Assembly: GCA_944321985.1 (NCBI GenBank) | Contig: CALUNK010000005.1 | Coordinates: forward strand, 1-42,944 | Direction of reading: 5' to 3' | From: Candidatus Methanomethylophilaceae archaeon | GTDB lineage: Archaea > Thermoplasmatota > Thermoplasmata > Methanomassiliicoccales > Methanomethylophilaceae | Length of the DNA stretch: 42,944 nt | In this document: positions 13,627 to 21,987 of the stretch, one piece after another | How the letters are laid out: the number at the start of each line of letters is the position of its first letter | Numbering within the stretch: position 1 is the stretch's first letter | Made by a program: the position numbers and the translations under genes | Notes under the pieces: model-generated | The model's input: only the letters and a program-made list of their open reading frames with translations | Database searches by the model: none | Told to the model about the DNA's origin: nothing

Positions 13627-14706
13627 TCACCAAATGTTCTTTTTCTGTCTGATCAGTAGATAAACGAAGATCGGGCTGCCTATCAGTGCGGTTATCGCAC
13701 CGACCGGCAACCCGCTTGTGACGATGATCTTGGCCACAGAGTCCGTGAACATCAGCATGACCGCACCCATCAGGGCGCTGCAAGGTATCACGTACCTGTT
13801 GTTCGATCCGACCAGTATCCTCGCGATGTGGGGACATATCAGCCCCACGAACCCTATCGTCCCGGAGAACGAGACGACTATCCCGGTCGCCGCGGCCACC
13901 GCGACGAGGCAGGCCGTCCTGAACACGCGGACGTTCACGCCGAGGCATCTGGCGAGGTTGTCCCCGGCTGTCAGAGCGTTGAGGGTCTTGGAGACGGCGA
14001 TCCCGAACGCCAGGATGAAGGCCGAGACCGCTACCAGGATCCACATGTTGTCCCAGGAGACGCGGCCGAGGGTCCCCAGGGTCCAGGTGAAGATCTCGTG
14101 TGCCGCATCCGGGTCTGCCTGGTACCTCACCATGGACGATACGGCGGAGAACAGGTACATCACCCCTATCCCGACCAGGATCATCATGGTCGGGGTGATG
14201 TTCCGCTTCATCACCGTTATGGCCACTATGGCCGCCGTGGGTATCAGCGAGAACAGGAACGCGTTCATCATCTGCGCGGAATCACCGGAGAGCCCCGGCA
14301 CCAGCGAGATCCCCATGGCTATGTAGATCGAGACTCCGAGTAGTGCCCCGGAGGATATCCCCGTGGTGTACGGGTCCGCCAGGGGGTTCTTGATGACCGA
14401 CTGCATGATGGCACCCGACACTGCCAGGACGATGCCGATGGCGAGGCCCCCCACCAGACGGGGGATGTTGAGCTCCACCACCACGTAATCCTTCATCCAG
14501 GAGTCGTACGTTCCGTCGAGCGGGACGCCCGTGATGCGGTCCATCAGCACCCGGTATGCCTCCAGGAATCCGATGTCGTACTGCGATGTCGAGATCCCCC
14601 ATACGAAGACGACGGCGGACAGCGCCGCCAGGGCGGCGATTATCAAAATGAAACGGCCGCGCTGGTGTCTGCGGCCCTCGACCATCCCGTTCCTTTCCCT
14701 GTCCAT
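13627..14706 (-). CDS. FecCD/BtuC-type ABC permease, second of two
   Basis: A 359-residue permease with about ten helices. Family landmarks are VELNIPRLVGGLAIGIVLAVSG, the KNPLADPYTTGISSGA loop, and GFVGLICPHIARILVG, the coupling-helix region that contacts the ATPase. ATG 14706 is chosen because GGTGAGG precedes it and the upstream gene ends five bases earlier; the longer frame to 14835 lies inside that gene. Together with the 14712 permease it probably forms a heterodimeric channel, since the importer has two different permease genes and one ATPase gene. Confidence 0.93.
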   Translation of the reverse strand: MDRERNGMVEGRRHQRGRFILIIAALAALSAVVFVWGISTSQYDIGFLEAYRVLMDRITGVPLDGTYDSWMKDYVVVELNIPRLVGGLAIGIVLAVSGAIMQSVIKNPLADPYTTGISSGALLGVSIYIAMGISLVPGLSGDSAQMMNAFLFSLIPTAAIVAITVMKRNITPTMMILVGIGVMYLFSAVSSMVRYQADPDAAHEIFTWTLGTLGRVSWDNMWILVAVSAFILAFGIAVSKTLNALTAGDNLARCLGVNVRVFRTACLVAVAAATGIVVSFSGTIGFVGLICPHIARILVGSNNRYVIPCSALMGAVMLMFTDSVAKIIVTSGLPVGAITALIGSPIFVYLLIRQKKNIW

Positions 14707-14711
14707 GACCC

Positions 14712-15791
14712 TCACCACATGGATTTGGACCTTCTGACGATCAGGTACAGGAATATCGGGGCGCCCACGAACGAGACGACCACACCCACGGGCACGGACT
14801 CCACGTCGGAGATCATGCGCACGACGATGTCGCATGACAGCAGGAACGCGGCCCCGAACATTGCCGACCCGGGGATGACGAAGCGGTTGTCGCTGTCGAT
14901 GAGTATCCTCACGATGTGGGGGGCGATCAGCCCCACGAACCCGATTATCCCCGCATAGGCGATGACCGACGCGGCTATCATCGATATTAGGACGAGCAGG
15001 GCCATGCGCATCCTCTCCACACCGACACCCAGGCTGGTCGCCTGGGCGTCACCCAGCGACAGCACGTTCAGCTTCCTGGACAGCACCGTCATGGCTGCCG
15101 TCCCCAGGACGGTCACGGTCAGAGGCACCGGGATGCTGCCCCAGGTGATGTCGGTGAGCGTCCCTATCTGCCATTCGTAGACGGTGGCAAGGGTCTCCGA
15201 GTCGGTGAACGTCAGCACGATCGTCGTCATGGCATTGAACATGAACGATATCGCCACCCCTGCCAGGATCAGCGTAGCGGGGGAGGTCCCGTCCCTTGGT
15301 GCGATCAGGACCATCACCAGCATCGGGATCAATGCGAACACGAAGGCGTTGACGACGGATGCGAGCCCCGCGTCCCCAGACATCACCGTGATCCCCATCG
15401 TCGCCGCGATGGCCACGCCGAAGCACGCCCCGGAGGATATCCCTGTGGTGTACGGGTCCGCCAGGGGGTTCTTCATCACGCTCTGCATGGTCGCCCCCGC
15501 GACGGCAAGACCCGCTCCGGCCACTATGCCGAAGATCGCGCGTGGGAGCCTCACGTTCCACACGATGTAGTCGTCCATCCATTCGGTGGTCCCGCGGACG
15601 AACTCGTATCCGGTCAGATGCCTGTATATCGTCTCGTAGACCTCCAGGATGGAGAGCTCGCGACCACCCACGGTCACGGACATCCCTACCGCGAGGAAGC
15701 AGACGGCCAGACATGCCGCGATGAACAGGACCTTCCTGCGGGTGTACCTCCCGTAGTCCCGCTCCACGCCGTCTCCGCAATCCCTTTCCAT
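14712..15791 (-). CDS. FecCD/BtuC-type ABC permease, first of two
   Basis: A 359-residue paralog of the following gene with the same landmarks: VRLPRAIFGIVAGAGLAVAG, KNPLADPYTTGISSGA, and GFVGLIAPHIVRILID near the coupling helix, ending in the basic SKSMW tail typical of the family. About ten membrane helices. It is preceded by a 64-base gap with a GC-rich hairpin separating it from the binding-protein gene. Confidence 0.93.
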   Translation of the reverse strand: MERDCGDGVERDYGRYTRRKVLFIAACLAVCFLAVGMSVTVGGRELSILEVYETIYRHLTGYEFVRGTTEWMDDYIVWNVRLPRAIFGIVAGAGLAVAGATMQSVMKNPLADPYTTGISSGACFGVAIAATMGITVMSGDAGLASVVNAFVFALIPMLVMVLIAPRDGTSPATLILAGVAISFMFNAMTTIVLTFTDSETLATVYEWQIGTLTDITWGSIPVPLTVTVLGTAAMTVLSRKLNVLSLGDAQATSLGVGVERMRMALLVLISMIAASVIAYAGIIGFVGLIAPHIVRILIDSDNRFVIPGSAMFGAAFLLSCDIVVRMISDVESVPVGVVVSFVGAPIFLYLIVRRSKSMW

Positions 15792-15827
15792 CGGATCACT
15801 TCGTCATCCGTCCCGGCCGGTCTGTGG

Positions 15828-15847
15828 CGCCCCCTCGGGGGGGGGCG
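15828..15847 (-). repeat. GC-rich intercistronic hairpin with poly-G run
   Basis: CGCCCCC-TCGG-GGGGGCG can form between the binding-protein gene and the first permease gene. A hairpin here commonly protects the upstream message, giving more binding protein than permease. The run of nine G at 15837-15845 may also vary in length. Confidence 0.4.
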
Positions 15848-15855
15848 AGTTGTCC

Positions 15856-17250
15856 TCAGAACACGTCCTCCTCGGTCAGGACGTACTTCAGGTTCCCGCA
15901 TTTCTCCTCGGAGAATCCCCAGTACTTCTGATAGTATTCGGAGACGAACGACTCGGCCCATCCGTCCTCGAACAGCTCCGGATAGACGTACTGTGCGATG
16001 ATCGCGGACTTGAGCGGTCCGGGCATCATGCTGGACACGATGAACACGTTCCCCTCCTTGTAGCACTGGAGGCTGCTGAAGTTGTTCATGTGGTACTGGT
16101 AGCTGGAGGAGTTGGGCGATGTGGGGAGGTCCCCGGAATCATACTTCTCGTCGAACCAGCTCCATCCGCTGGTGCTGCCCTTCAGGATTATCAGGTAGTC
16201 CAGGTCCAGGTTGTTCAGCCAGGTGTCGGTCCCGCCTACGTACGTCAGCGTCGTTCCCGAACTTTCAGTGTTAGAGACGGGGCACGAGAGACCTGCCTGC
16301 TCTATGATGTCGGTGTTGGAGGACCCCTTAACGGAGACGTATATGCTCATGGACGAGGCCGCTCCCGAACGCTGTTCGATCTCGCCTTCGTAGACGGCCG
16401 ACAGCCTCTCCTGGAACTCCTTCCAGTACGCGTTCATCCACTCGACGTATTCGACGGCGGTGTTCATGTAGCCCTTCCCGTCCGTGTCGAAGAGGAACGC
16501 CAGGAGCAGGACGGCACAGTTGAACTCATCTATGTCGGACATCCCATCCGGCAGCTGGACGCAGTCCAGGCCGGCGCCCTCCACCAGTTCAAGGTTGGAC
16601 AGGGTCGTGCTCGATGAAGAGTAGATGTACGCGGTCACACCGTACTTCGTCATCAGATTGGATGCGGTGTCCACGTTCACCTCCGTCGCCGCGTTCCCTA
16701 TGCGGCGGTCCTCGGTCATTATGTCGAAATAGTCGGCATAGACGTACCTGTCGGACGACGTCGGCCCGGAATCCGTGAAGCTGGATCCGACGATCTCGTC
16801 GTCGATTCCGAGCGTCTTGAGTAGTATGGCCGTTGTCAGTGCGGTGCACATGGCCGCCGAGGTTATGGGGTACGTCGTGCTGGCGATGTACCTCCCGCTT
16901 GGATTCCAGTTGTTGTGCCAGATGACCACCGGGTCATCGGCGGTCGCGCCCATGATCCTCTTGATCTGGTCTATGTCCCCCTGATCGACGACACCGTCGC
17001 AGTTCGCATCCGCGAAGGGATACTCCGTCTCCCAGTCCAACCCTTCCTCGATTATCCTCTCTACGAGTTCGATGTCCTCCCCGTCTATGTAGTAGTCCCC
17101 GTTCGCATTACCGTACACCTCGAGACTGCTCCCGAGACTGGCAACGCTGCCGCCGTCATCCCTGTCCATCGATGCGTAGATGCAGACCCCTGCTGCTGCG
17201 ACAACGATTACGGCGACGACGGCCAGCGTCATTACCTGTTTCTGATTCAT
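15856..17250 (-). CDS. Secreted ABC substrate-binding protein with N-terminal dockerin-like domain
   Basis: A 464-residue protein. Residues 1-27 are a signal/anchor helix (MTLAVVAVIVVAAAGVCIYA). Residues about 45-100 contain two calcium-loop repeats, NANGDYYIDGEDIELV and DANCDGVVDQGDIDQI, the arrangement of a type I dockerin. The remainder resembles periplasmic-binding-protein class III folds of iron/cobalamin importers, with VVIWHNNWNPSGR opening the first lobe. It heads the importer operon. The promoter has a TATA box at 17284-17291 and a perfect palindrome at 17264-17280 between TATA and start. Dockerins dock to cohesins; no cohesin is seen in the window, so the partner is unknown. Confidence 0.87.
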   Translation of the reverse strand: MNQKQVMTLAVVAVIVVAAAGVCIYASMDRDDGGSVASLGSSLEVYGNANGDYYIDGEDIELVERIIEEGLDWETEYPFADANCDGVVDQGDIDQIKRIMGATADDPVVIWHNNWNPSGRYIASTTYPITSAAMCTALTTAILLKTLGIDDEIVGSSFTDSGPTSSDRYVYADYFDIMTEDRRIGNAATEVNVDTASNLMTKYGVTAYIYSSSSTTLSNLELVEGAGLDCVQLPDGMSDIDEFNCAVLLLAFLFDTDGKGYMNTAVEYVEWMNAYWKEFQERLSAVYEGEIEQRSGAASSMSIYVSVKGSSNTDIIEQAGLSCPVSNTESSGTTLTYVGGTDTWLNNLDLDYLIILKGSTSGWSWFDEKYDSGDLPTSPNSSSYQYHMNNFSSLQCYKEGNVFIVSSMMPGPLKSAIIAQYVYPELFEDGWAESFVSEYYQKYWGFSEEKCGNLKYVLTEEDVF

Positions 17251-17263
17251 CGGCAGATCACAG

Positions 17264-17280
17264 TTGGATTAATCATCCAA
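17264..17280 (-). promoter_or_regulatory. Palindromic operator candidate TTGGAT-N5-ATCCAA
   Basis: TTGGATGATTAATCCAA (minus strand) has perfect 6-base arms. It sits between the TATA box (TTTTAATT, 17284-17291) and ATG 17250, where an archaeal repressor blocks RNA polymerase. Near-copies occur at 21863-21879 and 41764-41780. Confidence 0.6.
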
Positions 17281-17283
17281 TTC

Positions 17284-17291
17284 AATTAAAA
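17284..17291 (-). promoter_or_regulatory. TATA box of the dockerin-binding-protein operon
   Basis: TTTTAATT on the minus strand about 37 bases before ATG 17250, giving a leader of roughly ten bases. Confidence 0.5.
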
Positions 17292-17935
17292 TGAGCAACG
17301 TCCGCGTCCGTACGTTACATTTCTTTTTTGAATATTGGCTACGACCCCGTCTTCCGGGAGGGGGCCGGCCACGACCTCCGCGGATACCCCGCTTCGGCCC
17401 GGGCATGTACTTATACGTCCAAGGCCTCAGCTCCCCGTTCGCGTGACCGGACCCGCCGGTCACGGCCTCACCCCGGATCCATACAGACGGGTCCGCCCCC
17501 CCCCCCTGTCCAATAAGGACGGCAGGACAAGTGATGGATTGATTAACGGAACGAAGGTGTATCCCGACGCCGAAGATACCGATTTCGACAGCTGACCAGT
17601 AACATAGTATCCGTCTTCCGACCGTCAAACTTTAAGATCGTTAGAATCACACACCTGAAAGAAGAATCTAGAGTCGATTTGATCTAGACAACTCAGTGTT
17701 CTGATACCTGTAAACCGACTCGGATTTATTTGAACAGCAGATTCCGTCGACTAATATTGGAGCAAATAACCAAAATCAATGGCTAGAAGAGTGAGAATAA
17801 CCGTTGTTTCATTGGAGAGACCCTCCGAACAGCGGATTCGATGTTCTAAGGCTCGGCACATAAAGACCCGATCGGGCGGTCCGAGACCAGGTCACATGGG
17901 CTGACCATCCCCTAGATGGCAGGAAGAGTGACAAG
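17292..17935. other. Gene-free stretch with poly-C tract
   Basis: I see no convincing gene. The left part (17340-17520) is GC-rich, with open frames on both strands but no recognisable protein; it holds a run of 11 C at 17496-17506. The right part is AT-richer. The last 60 bases before 17936 (GAGACCAGGTCA and GGAAGAGTGA) resemble the flanks of the 9665 and 11334 paralogs. Confidence 0.45.
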
Positions 17936-18415
17936 ATGTCCAATATCAGGCAGGTATCCGAGGATACCTACAGGAATGAGAACCCGCTGTACGAATACGA
18001 TCGCACGATGCTCTCGGAGCAGATCGCGACCATTGCTTTGGCTCTCGCCAATGACGAGGTCCGTGCTCTCGACATCCTCCTGGAAGCAACAGTGATCCAC
18101 TACACCGATTGGTTCTACGAAGGGAACCTCGACATAGATCTCGGTTTCATCGTATCCGAGATTGGGTCCCGTTTCATGGAACAGGCAGAATACCATGATG
18201 AGGCCGGATTGTACAGGGGGTTTTACATCCCCGATAGCGAGATTTGGTGCAACCACTCTGAATCGGTCATGTCATCGATTGACGGTATACACCGCTGTCC
18301 TGAATGCGGAGCCCTCAAACTAGATAGTACTGGAACCACTCCGAGATTCAGATGCGTTGACGGTTGCGTCCTGCACAGTCTGGTCAGGAGATATTCCGAT
18401 GACAGAGAGGCCTGA
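17936..18415 (+). CDS. Acidic helical protein with C-terminal zinc ribbon, related module copy 3
   Basis: A 159-residue protein. Residues 20-95 are helical and acidic (MLSEQIATIALALAND, ALDILLEATVIHYTDWFYE), and residues 100-145 form a zinc ribbon, HRCPECGALKLD with a second pair C-x3-C (RCVDGCVL). The middle resembles the 11334 protein in pattern (a short helix ending in EYVECRYDG / IHYTDWFYEG), and the flanking DNA carries the same upstream and downstream modules. Function unknown; a small regulator or adaptor is possible. Confidence 0.6.
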   Translation: MSNIRQVSEDTYRNENPLYEYDRTMLSEQIATIALALANDEVRALDILLEATVIHYTDWFYEGNLDIDLGFIVSEIGSRFMEQAEYHDEAGLYRGFYIPDSEIWCNHSESVMSSIDGIHRCPECGALKLDSTGTTPRFRCVDGCVLHSLVRRYSDDREA

Positions 18416-18610
18416 ACCGATTCTGCATACATACGGCACGGTTTCCCCTTCTATATGGTTGGGTAATCTCACCCCAGACATGAACTCCAAATGTAGGACT
18501 ATATCGAGGACTGCCTGAGCCAGAGTATGCTCGGTTGGAATCTGTCGTCATGAACCCGGGACAGTCAGCAAGATACTGAACGATCCTATGACTCGGAGAG
18601 AGAACGAACC
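18416..18610. other. Spacer after the zinc-ribbon paralog
   Basis: No gene is supported. The stretch separates the 17936 gene from the downstream module and has stops in all frames. Confidence 0.3.
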
Positions 18611-18765
18611 GTGTGGACTGTCGTTGCATATGTACTCGATTATCTCAACGAGTTCGCACCGTTCATGAAGAGCACCGATGATTCCATCCAGAACGAATGG
18701 ACGTCCGGGACCAACGGGTCCGCTGATCTCGGATTCATGGTATGCTTCAGGAGGAGATATCTGTA
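18611..18765 (+). CDS. Possible 50-residue protein, intact copy of the downstream module
   Basis: An open frame from GTG 18611 to TAA reads VWTVVAYVLDYLNEFAPF, then STDDSIQNEW, ending RRRYL. The homologous stretch at 11849-11996 has a TGA in the middle, so this is the intact copy. Homology continues past the stop for about 30 bases. Its recurrence after two related genes suggests a real element, translated or not. Confidence 0.35.
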
Positions 18766-18799
18766 ATTGAATCGGGCCGACAGGCCCTCTTCCCCTCCC

Positions 18800-19744
18800 C
18801 ACTCGACCAGGGTCGCATACCGCCTTGAACCGTCAGAACGACGCGTAATCGATTAGTTTGCTGTCCATCCGGTACGCTCGGGACAGAGGGCAAATAGGTT
18901 CGTGTTTCTATCGATGTGGTGAATCGTCACCGGTCGAGCCAGGCATGTCACTTGGTTTCATCCCCGTGATTGGACCGCGTACCGGAGAACGGACAGCTTT
19001 TGATCCCTCTGGACATTAATCGTCAGTTGGATATATAATACAACTCAGATTGGTTGTATCTTTGGATGCCGACCCATCTTACGACCGGAGGTGATCGGAT
19101 AATCGAAGCGACTGCCAGAGCCGCATCAAGGCGCCTATCACAGCTTCGTGAGCATAACTGATGATGAATGCCGCCATAAATCGTCTGACCTCGTCGGAAT
19201 ACCCTGCCACCCATCAGAATTGGTGGCGATAGCGGGATCGGTGCTACCTATGGCCACCAGACCTCCGATAATGATAGCACTCTATGCAGGCTACAATGTA
19301 CAGATGGAGTTGAATTTCTGGATTCCCTGCCCCACGCATCAGAGTCTCCGACAGGAAAGCCGCTGTGTATGCGGATCGTGTTCACGAACCTTATTGGTAA
19401 ACGGACCCAGCCCGATAATAGTCATCGTCGTCAGGACCTCACCAATATATCCGTTGTATTCGAGGACCGACAAGGGGATAATCAAAAGTCTACATCATCC
19501 ATGGGAATGATGGGTCCCTTTGACTCGTCAACATCGGAATCGAATACCGACCAGCTTGATCTGAACAGACCGGTGGAATCCTCTGCCTACGTGACCTGAG
19601 TTTATCGGACGCAAATGGGATTCCCATCGAACTTGCCGATAACGTTCGGATGTCAAATGTGACCGTCGACCATCATAAGACGTCCAATTCGGTTTCGTTT
19701 AAGGCTGATATTGCCATATACGTCTGTGCCCGGCGTCGAATATC
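18800..19744. other. Gene-poor stretch with degraded frames
   Basis: There is no supported gene. A palindrome-like TTGGATATATAATACAA occurs at 19026-19042. A frame from GTG 19148 to 19510 carries a Cys cluster (CVCGSC) preceded by WIPCPTH, weakly similar to the zinc-ribbon end of the 17936 protein; a second frame from 19369 to 19599 overlaps it. They look like remnants of further paralogs. Confidence 0.35.
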
Positions 19745-19779
19745 GGAGAACAGGCGTCCGGGTGCAACCTCCGTTCTCC
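19745..19779 (-). terminator. Hairpin after the BspA-type surface protein gene
   Basis: GGAGAAC and GTTCTCC pair across 21 bases, immediately after the TGA at 19780. A weak terminator candidate. Confidence 0.35.
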
Positions 19780-21252
19780 TCATCCTCTCATCTTTATGAT
19801 GCATGTTACGATCATTAATATGATCGCTGCGGCGAGCAAGACCGTTAACACATAGCCGTGCATTCCTCCCTGCCCATCCGGAGTCGTCTCCACAACAAGG
19901 TTTCCGGCAAACGATCCCCAGGAATCCGCATGGATGTCAAGGACATGAACGGTCACATCGGTTGTCCCGAACAACAGATCCCCTGAAATATCGGGCATCT
20001 CGCCCCCAAAGTACAGGTCTGTCAGGTTGTTGCAATGGAAGAACGTTTTCTCCCCCATCGATTCGAGGGTGTCGGGGAACGTCAGGGATGTCAGCATCCT
20101 GCATTCACTGAACACCTGCCCGCCCAGGGAGACCAGGCTATTCCCCAGTTCCACCGAAGCCAGATATGTGCATCCGCTGAAAGCGGAATCGCCTATACTC
20201 TCCGTACCGGCATCCAGAGTCATGTTGCGTAACGATGTGCAGTTTATGAACGCGGATGTGCCGATCGTCTTCATCCCCGCCAGGTCCATGGATTCAAGCG
20301 AACTGCAGTACCCGAAGGCTCTCTCCGGGATTTCATCCACACCGTCACCAAGTTCCAATGACGTGACGGACCTGCATATGTAGAACGCCCCGCCTCCGAG
20401 GCTGGTCACCGAATCGGGAATGATAATCGATACAAATGATCTGCAATCGCGGAAGGCCTCGAACCCTATAGTCCTCACTCCGTCGAGATCGACATCGTCC
20501 AAACCGATACAGTAACGGAAGGCCTCGTCACGGATGTCCCGCACTCCCCCTCCCATGATGATCGTCTTCAGTGACTCGCAGCCGTAGAACGCCCTGGTGC
20601 CTATGAAAGCCACATTCTGACCCAGTATAACGGAGGTCACATCTCCATCACGGAAAGATTCAGAGTCCACACCTGCGAACGGATGACCATCAGGGTCCTC
20701 GTCAGGTACCGTTATACTCCTGCTGTCCAGTGCACCGTAGACATACGCATTCCCATCAAGCACATAATATGTGAACGAAGTCCCATCGTCACGGTACTCG
20801 AACAGAGGGATGGTCTCCTGCGAAGAGCCCCATCCAGATGTCCCGTCCAACGCGATGACCGCGACATCTCCGGGCATGGACATCTCCGGCCTGTCCCCCA
20901 GGAACACCATCCTCTTCACGGAGCTGCCTTCCAGTGCACCGTCTGCCACCGAGGTCACAGTCCTGGGCACCACCACGGTCTCGGCTTCGCATCCCGAGAT
21001 CGACGTCACGGTCGTCACACTGTAACCCTCAAGTGATGATTGGAGGAACACCACAATCCCCTGATATGAGAACGACAGTATTTCGCTCCAATACGGATTC
21101 GTGTCGGAACCCGACCCATGCTTGGAGTACTCATACGTACCATCCGGAGAATCGTATGAGTCCACTGCATCCGATTCCGGAATCATGACCGGTGACAGGA
21201 TCAAGACCGCTGCAAGGGCGACTGCGGTTATCACGACAGTACGCATCCCCAC
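19780..21252 (-). CDS. BspA-type leucine-rich-repeat surface protein
   Basis: A 490-residue secreted protein. Residues 1-29 are a signal peptide (ending SDAVDS). From about residue 200 to 420 it has LRR_5 (BspA/TpLRR) repeats of about 23 residues with the recurrent pattern IG-AF-C-SL---L, for example FIGTRAFYGCESLKTI and TIGTSAFINCTSLRNM. The C-terminus has a single membrane helix (VLTVLLAAAIILMIVTCI) and a short basic tail, so it is anchored with the repeats outside. Such proteins in gut methanogens are thought to mediate adhesion. It starts three bases after the zinc-ribbon gene, with which it is probably co-transcribed. Confidence 0.92.
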   Translation of the reverse strand: MGMRTVVITAVALAAVLILSPVMIPESDAVDSYDSPDGTYEYSKHGSGSDTNPYWSEILSFSYQGIVVFLQSSLEGYSVTTVTSISGCEAETVVVPRTVTSVADGALEGSSVKRMVFLGDRPEMSMPGDVAVIALDGTSGWGSSQETIPLFEYRDDGTSFTYYVLDGNAYVYGALDSRSITVPDEDPDGHPFAGVDSESFRDGDVTSVILGQNVAFIGTRAFYGCESLKTIIMGGGVRDIRDEAFRYCIGLDDVDLDGVRTIGFEAFRDCRSFVSIIIPDSVTSLGGGAFYICRSVTSLELGDGVDEIPERAFGYCSSLESMDLAGMKTIGTSAFINCTSLRNMTLDAGTESIGDSAFSGCTYLASVELGNSLVSLGGQVFSECRMLTSLTFPDTLESMGEKTFFHCNNLTDLYFGGEMPDISGDLLFGTTDVTVHVLDIHADSWGSFAGNLVVETTPDGQGGMHGYVLTVLLAAAIILMIVTCIIKMRG

Positions 21253-21255
21253 ACC

Positions 21256-21870
21256 TCATCTGATTCTGACCTCGATACCCTTTGATTTAAGGTTAAGAAT
21301 GAGGTCCAGTATGGGCACCGACAGTTCGATGGCGGTCGTGAAAACATCCTGGCCGAGAAAGCATCTCTGGACCGCGGCCTCCATTGTCCTCCTGGATTCC
21401 CCATCGTCCTGCGAGACATCGTCCCCGCTTTCTGGAATCTTCTCCAGTTGCCGCATCGCCGTTGCTATCTCCTCGTCCAGCAGATCCCTGTCCGTCTTGT
21501 ACCAGTTCTTGGAACGACAGTGAGGGCACTTGGAAGGCTTGGTACCGCGACGTGAGTACCAGCTGTGTCCGCAACGAAGGCAGTGGTTCTGGGTGGGAGG
21601 GTTCGTCCATTTGTACGAACCGCAGTTGGGACACCTTTTCGGTGTCTCCTTGTTCTTCTCCCATGCATACCCGCATCTGGAGCATATCGTGAAGTTGTCC
21701 AGCAGACTTCTCCTCACCAAGACGTAGTCATCGGGCAGATCGCCCTTACAGAGAGGGCATGTGCAGAGGACACAGAGGGATTCCTCTCTATCACCTCCCA
21801 TCTTCCTGAGAGACGGCGTGTAATTAGTCACCGCCATACCCACCACCGTGGTTCCATCTGAGCTGGACAT
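21256..21870 (-). CDS. Multi-zinc-ribbon protein
   Basis: A 204-residue protein with three zinc ribbons in the first half: CVLCTCPLC, CSRCGYAWEKNKETPKRCPNCGS and CLRCGHSWYSRRGTKPSKCPHCRS (in pieces C-x2-CG-x-W ... CP-x-C), and a helical C-terminal domain of unknown type. ATG 21870 is preferred to TTG 21879, because it lies 26 bases after a TATA box (21893-21900) and because the TTG is inside the palindrome. The repeats resemble those in the 21988 protein. It heads the operon with the BspA-type gene; a regulator or adaptor for it is an inference. Confidence 0.82.
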   Translation of the reverse strand: MSSSDGTTVVGMAVTNYTPSLRKMGGDREESLCVLCTCPLCKGDLPDDYVLVRRSLLDNFTICSRCGYAWEKNKETPKRCPNCGSYKWTNPPTQNHCLRCGHSWYSRRGTKPSKCPHCRSKNWYKTDRDLLDEEIATAMRQLEKIPESGDDVSQDDGESRRTMEAAVQRCFLGQDVFTTAIELSVPILDLILNLKSKGIEVRIR

Positions 21871-21879
21871 ATCATCCAA
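21863..21879 (-). promoter_or_regulatory. Palindromic operator candidate, second copy
   Basis: TTGGATGATATGTCCAG on the minus strand: the left arm matches the 17264-17280 site over nine bases (TTGGATGAT) and the right arm keeps TCCA. It lies between TATA (21893-21900) and the leaderless ATG 21870, overlapping the start. Confidence 0.5.
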
Positions 21880-21892
21880 ATCGTTTCTGGCG

Positions 21893-21900
21893 ATTTAATA
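21893..21900 (-). promoter_or_regulatory. TATA box of the zinc-ribbon/surface-protein operon
   Basis: TATTAAAT on the minus strand, 26 bases before ATG 21870. Confidence 0.55.
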
Positions 21901-21987
21901 GATTATCATGTAAAAACATGGACCCTTATCTGCATAAACCATCATGAACGGACAGGATCAATGTAAAAAGATGGATATCAGACGGCT

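Noticed and set aside
17269-17628. Overlapping open frames on both strands in the 17.3-17.6 kb gap
   Set aside because: No recognisable protein, no start signals, interrupted by a poly-C run; treated as non-coding.
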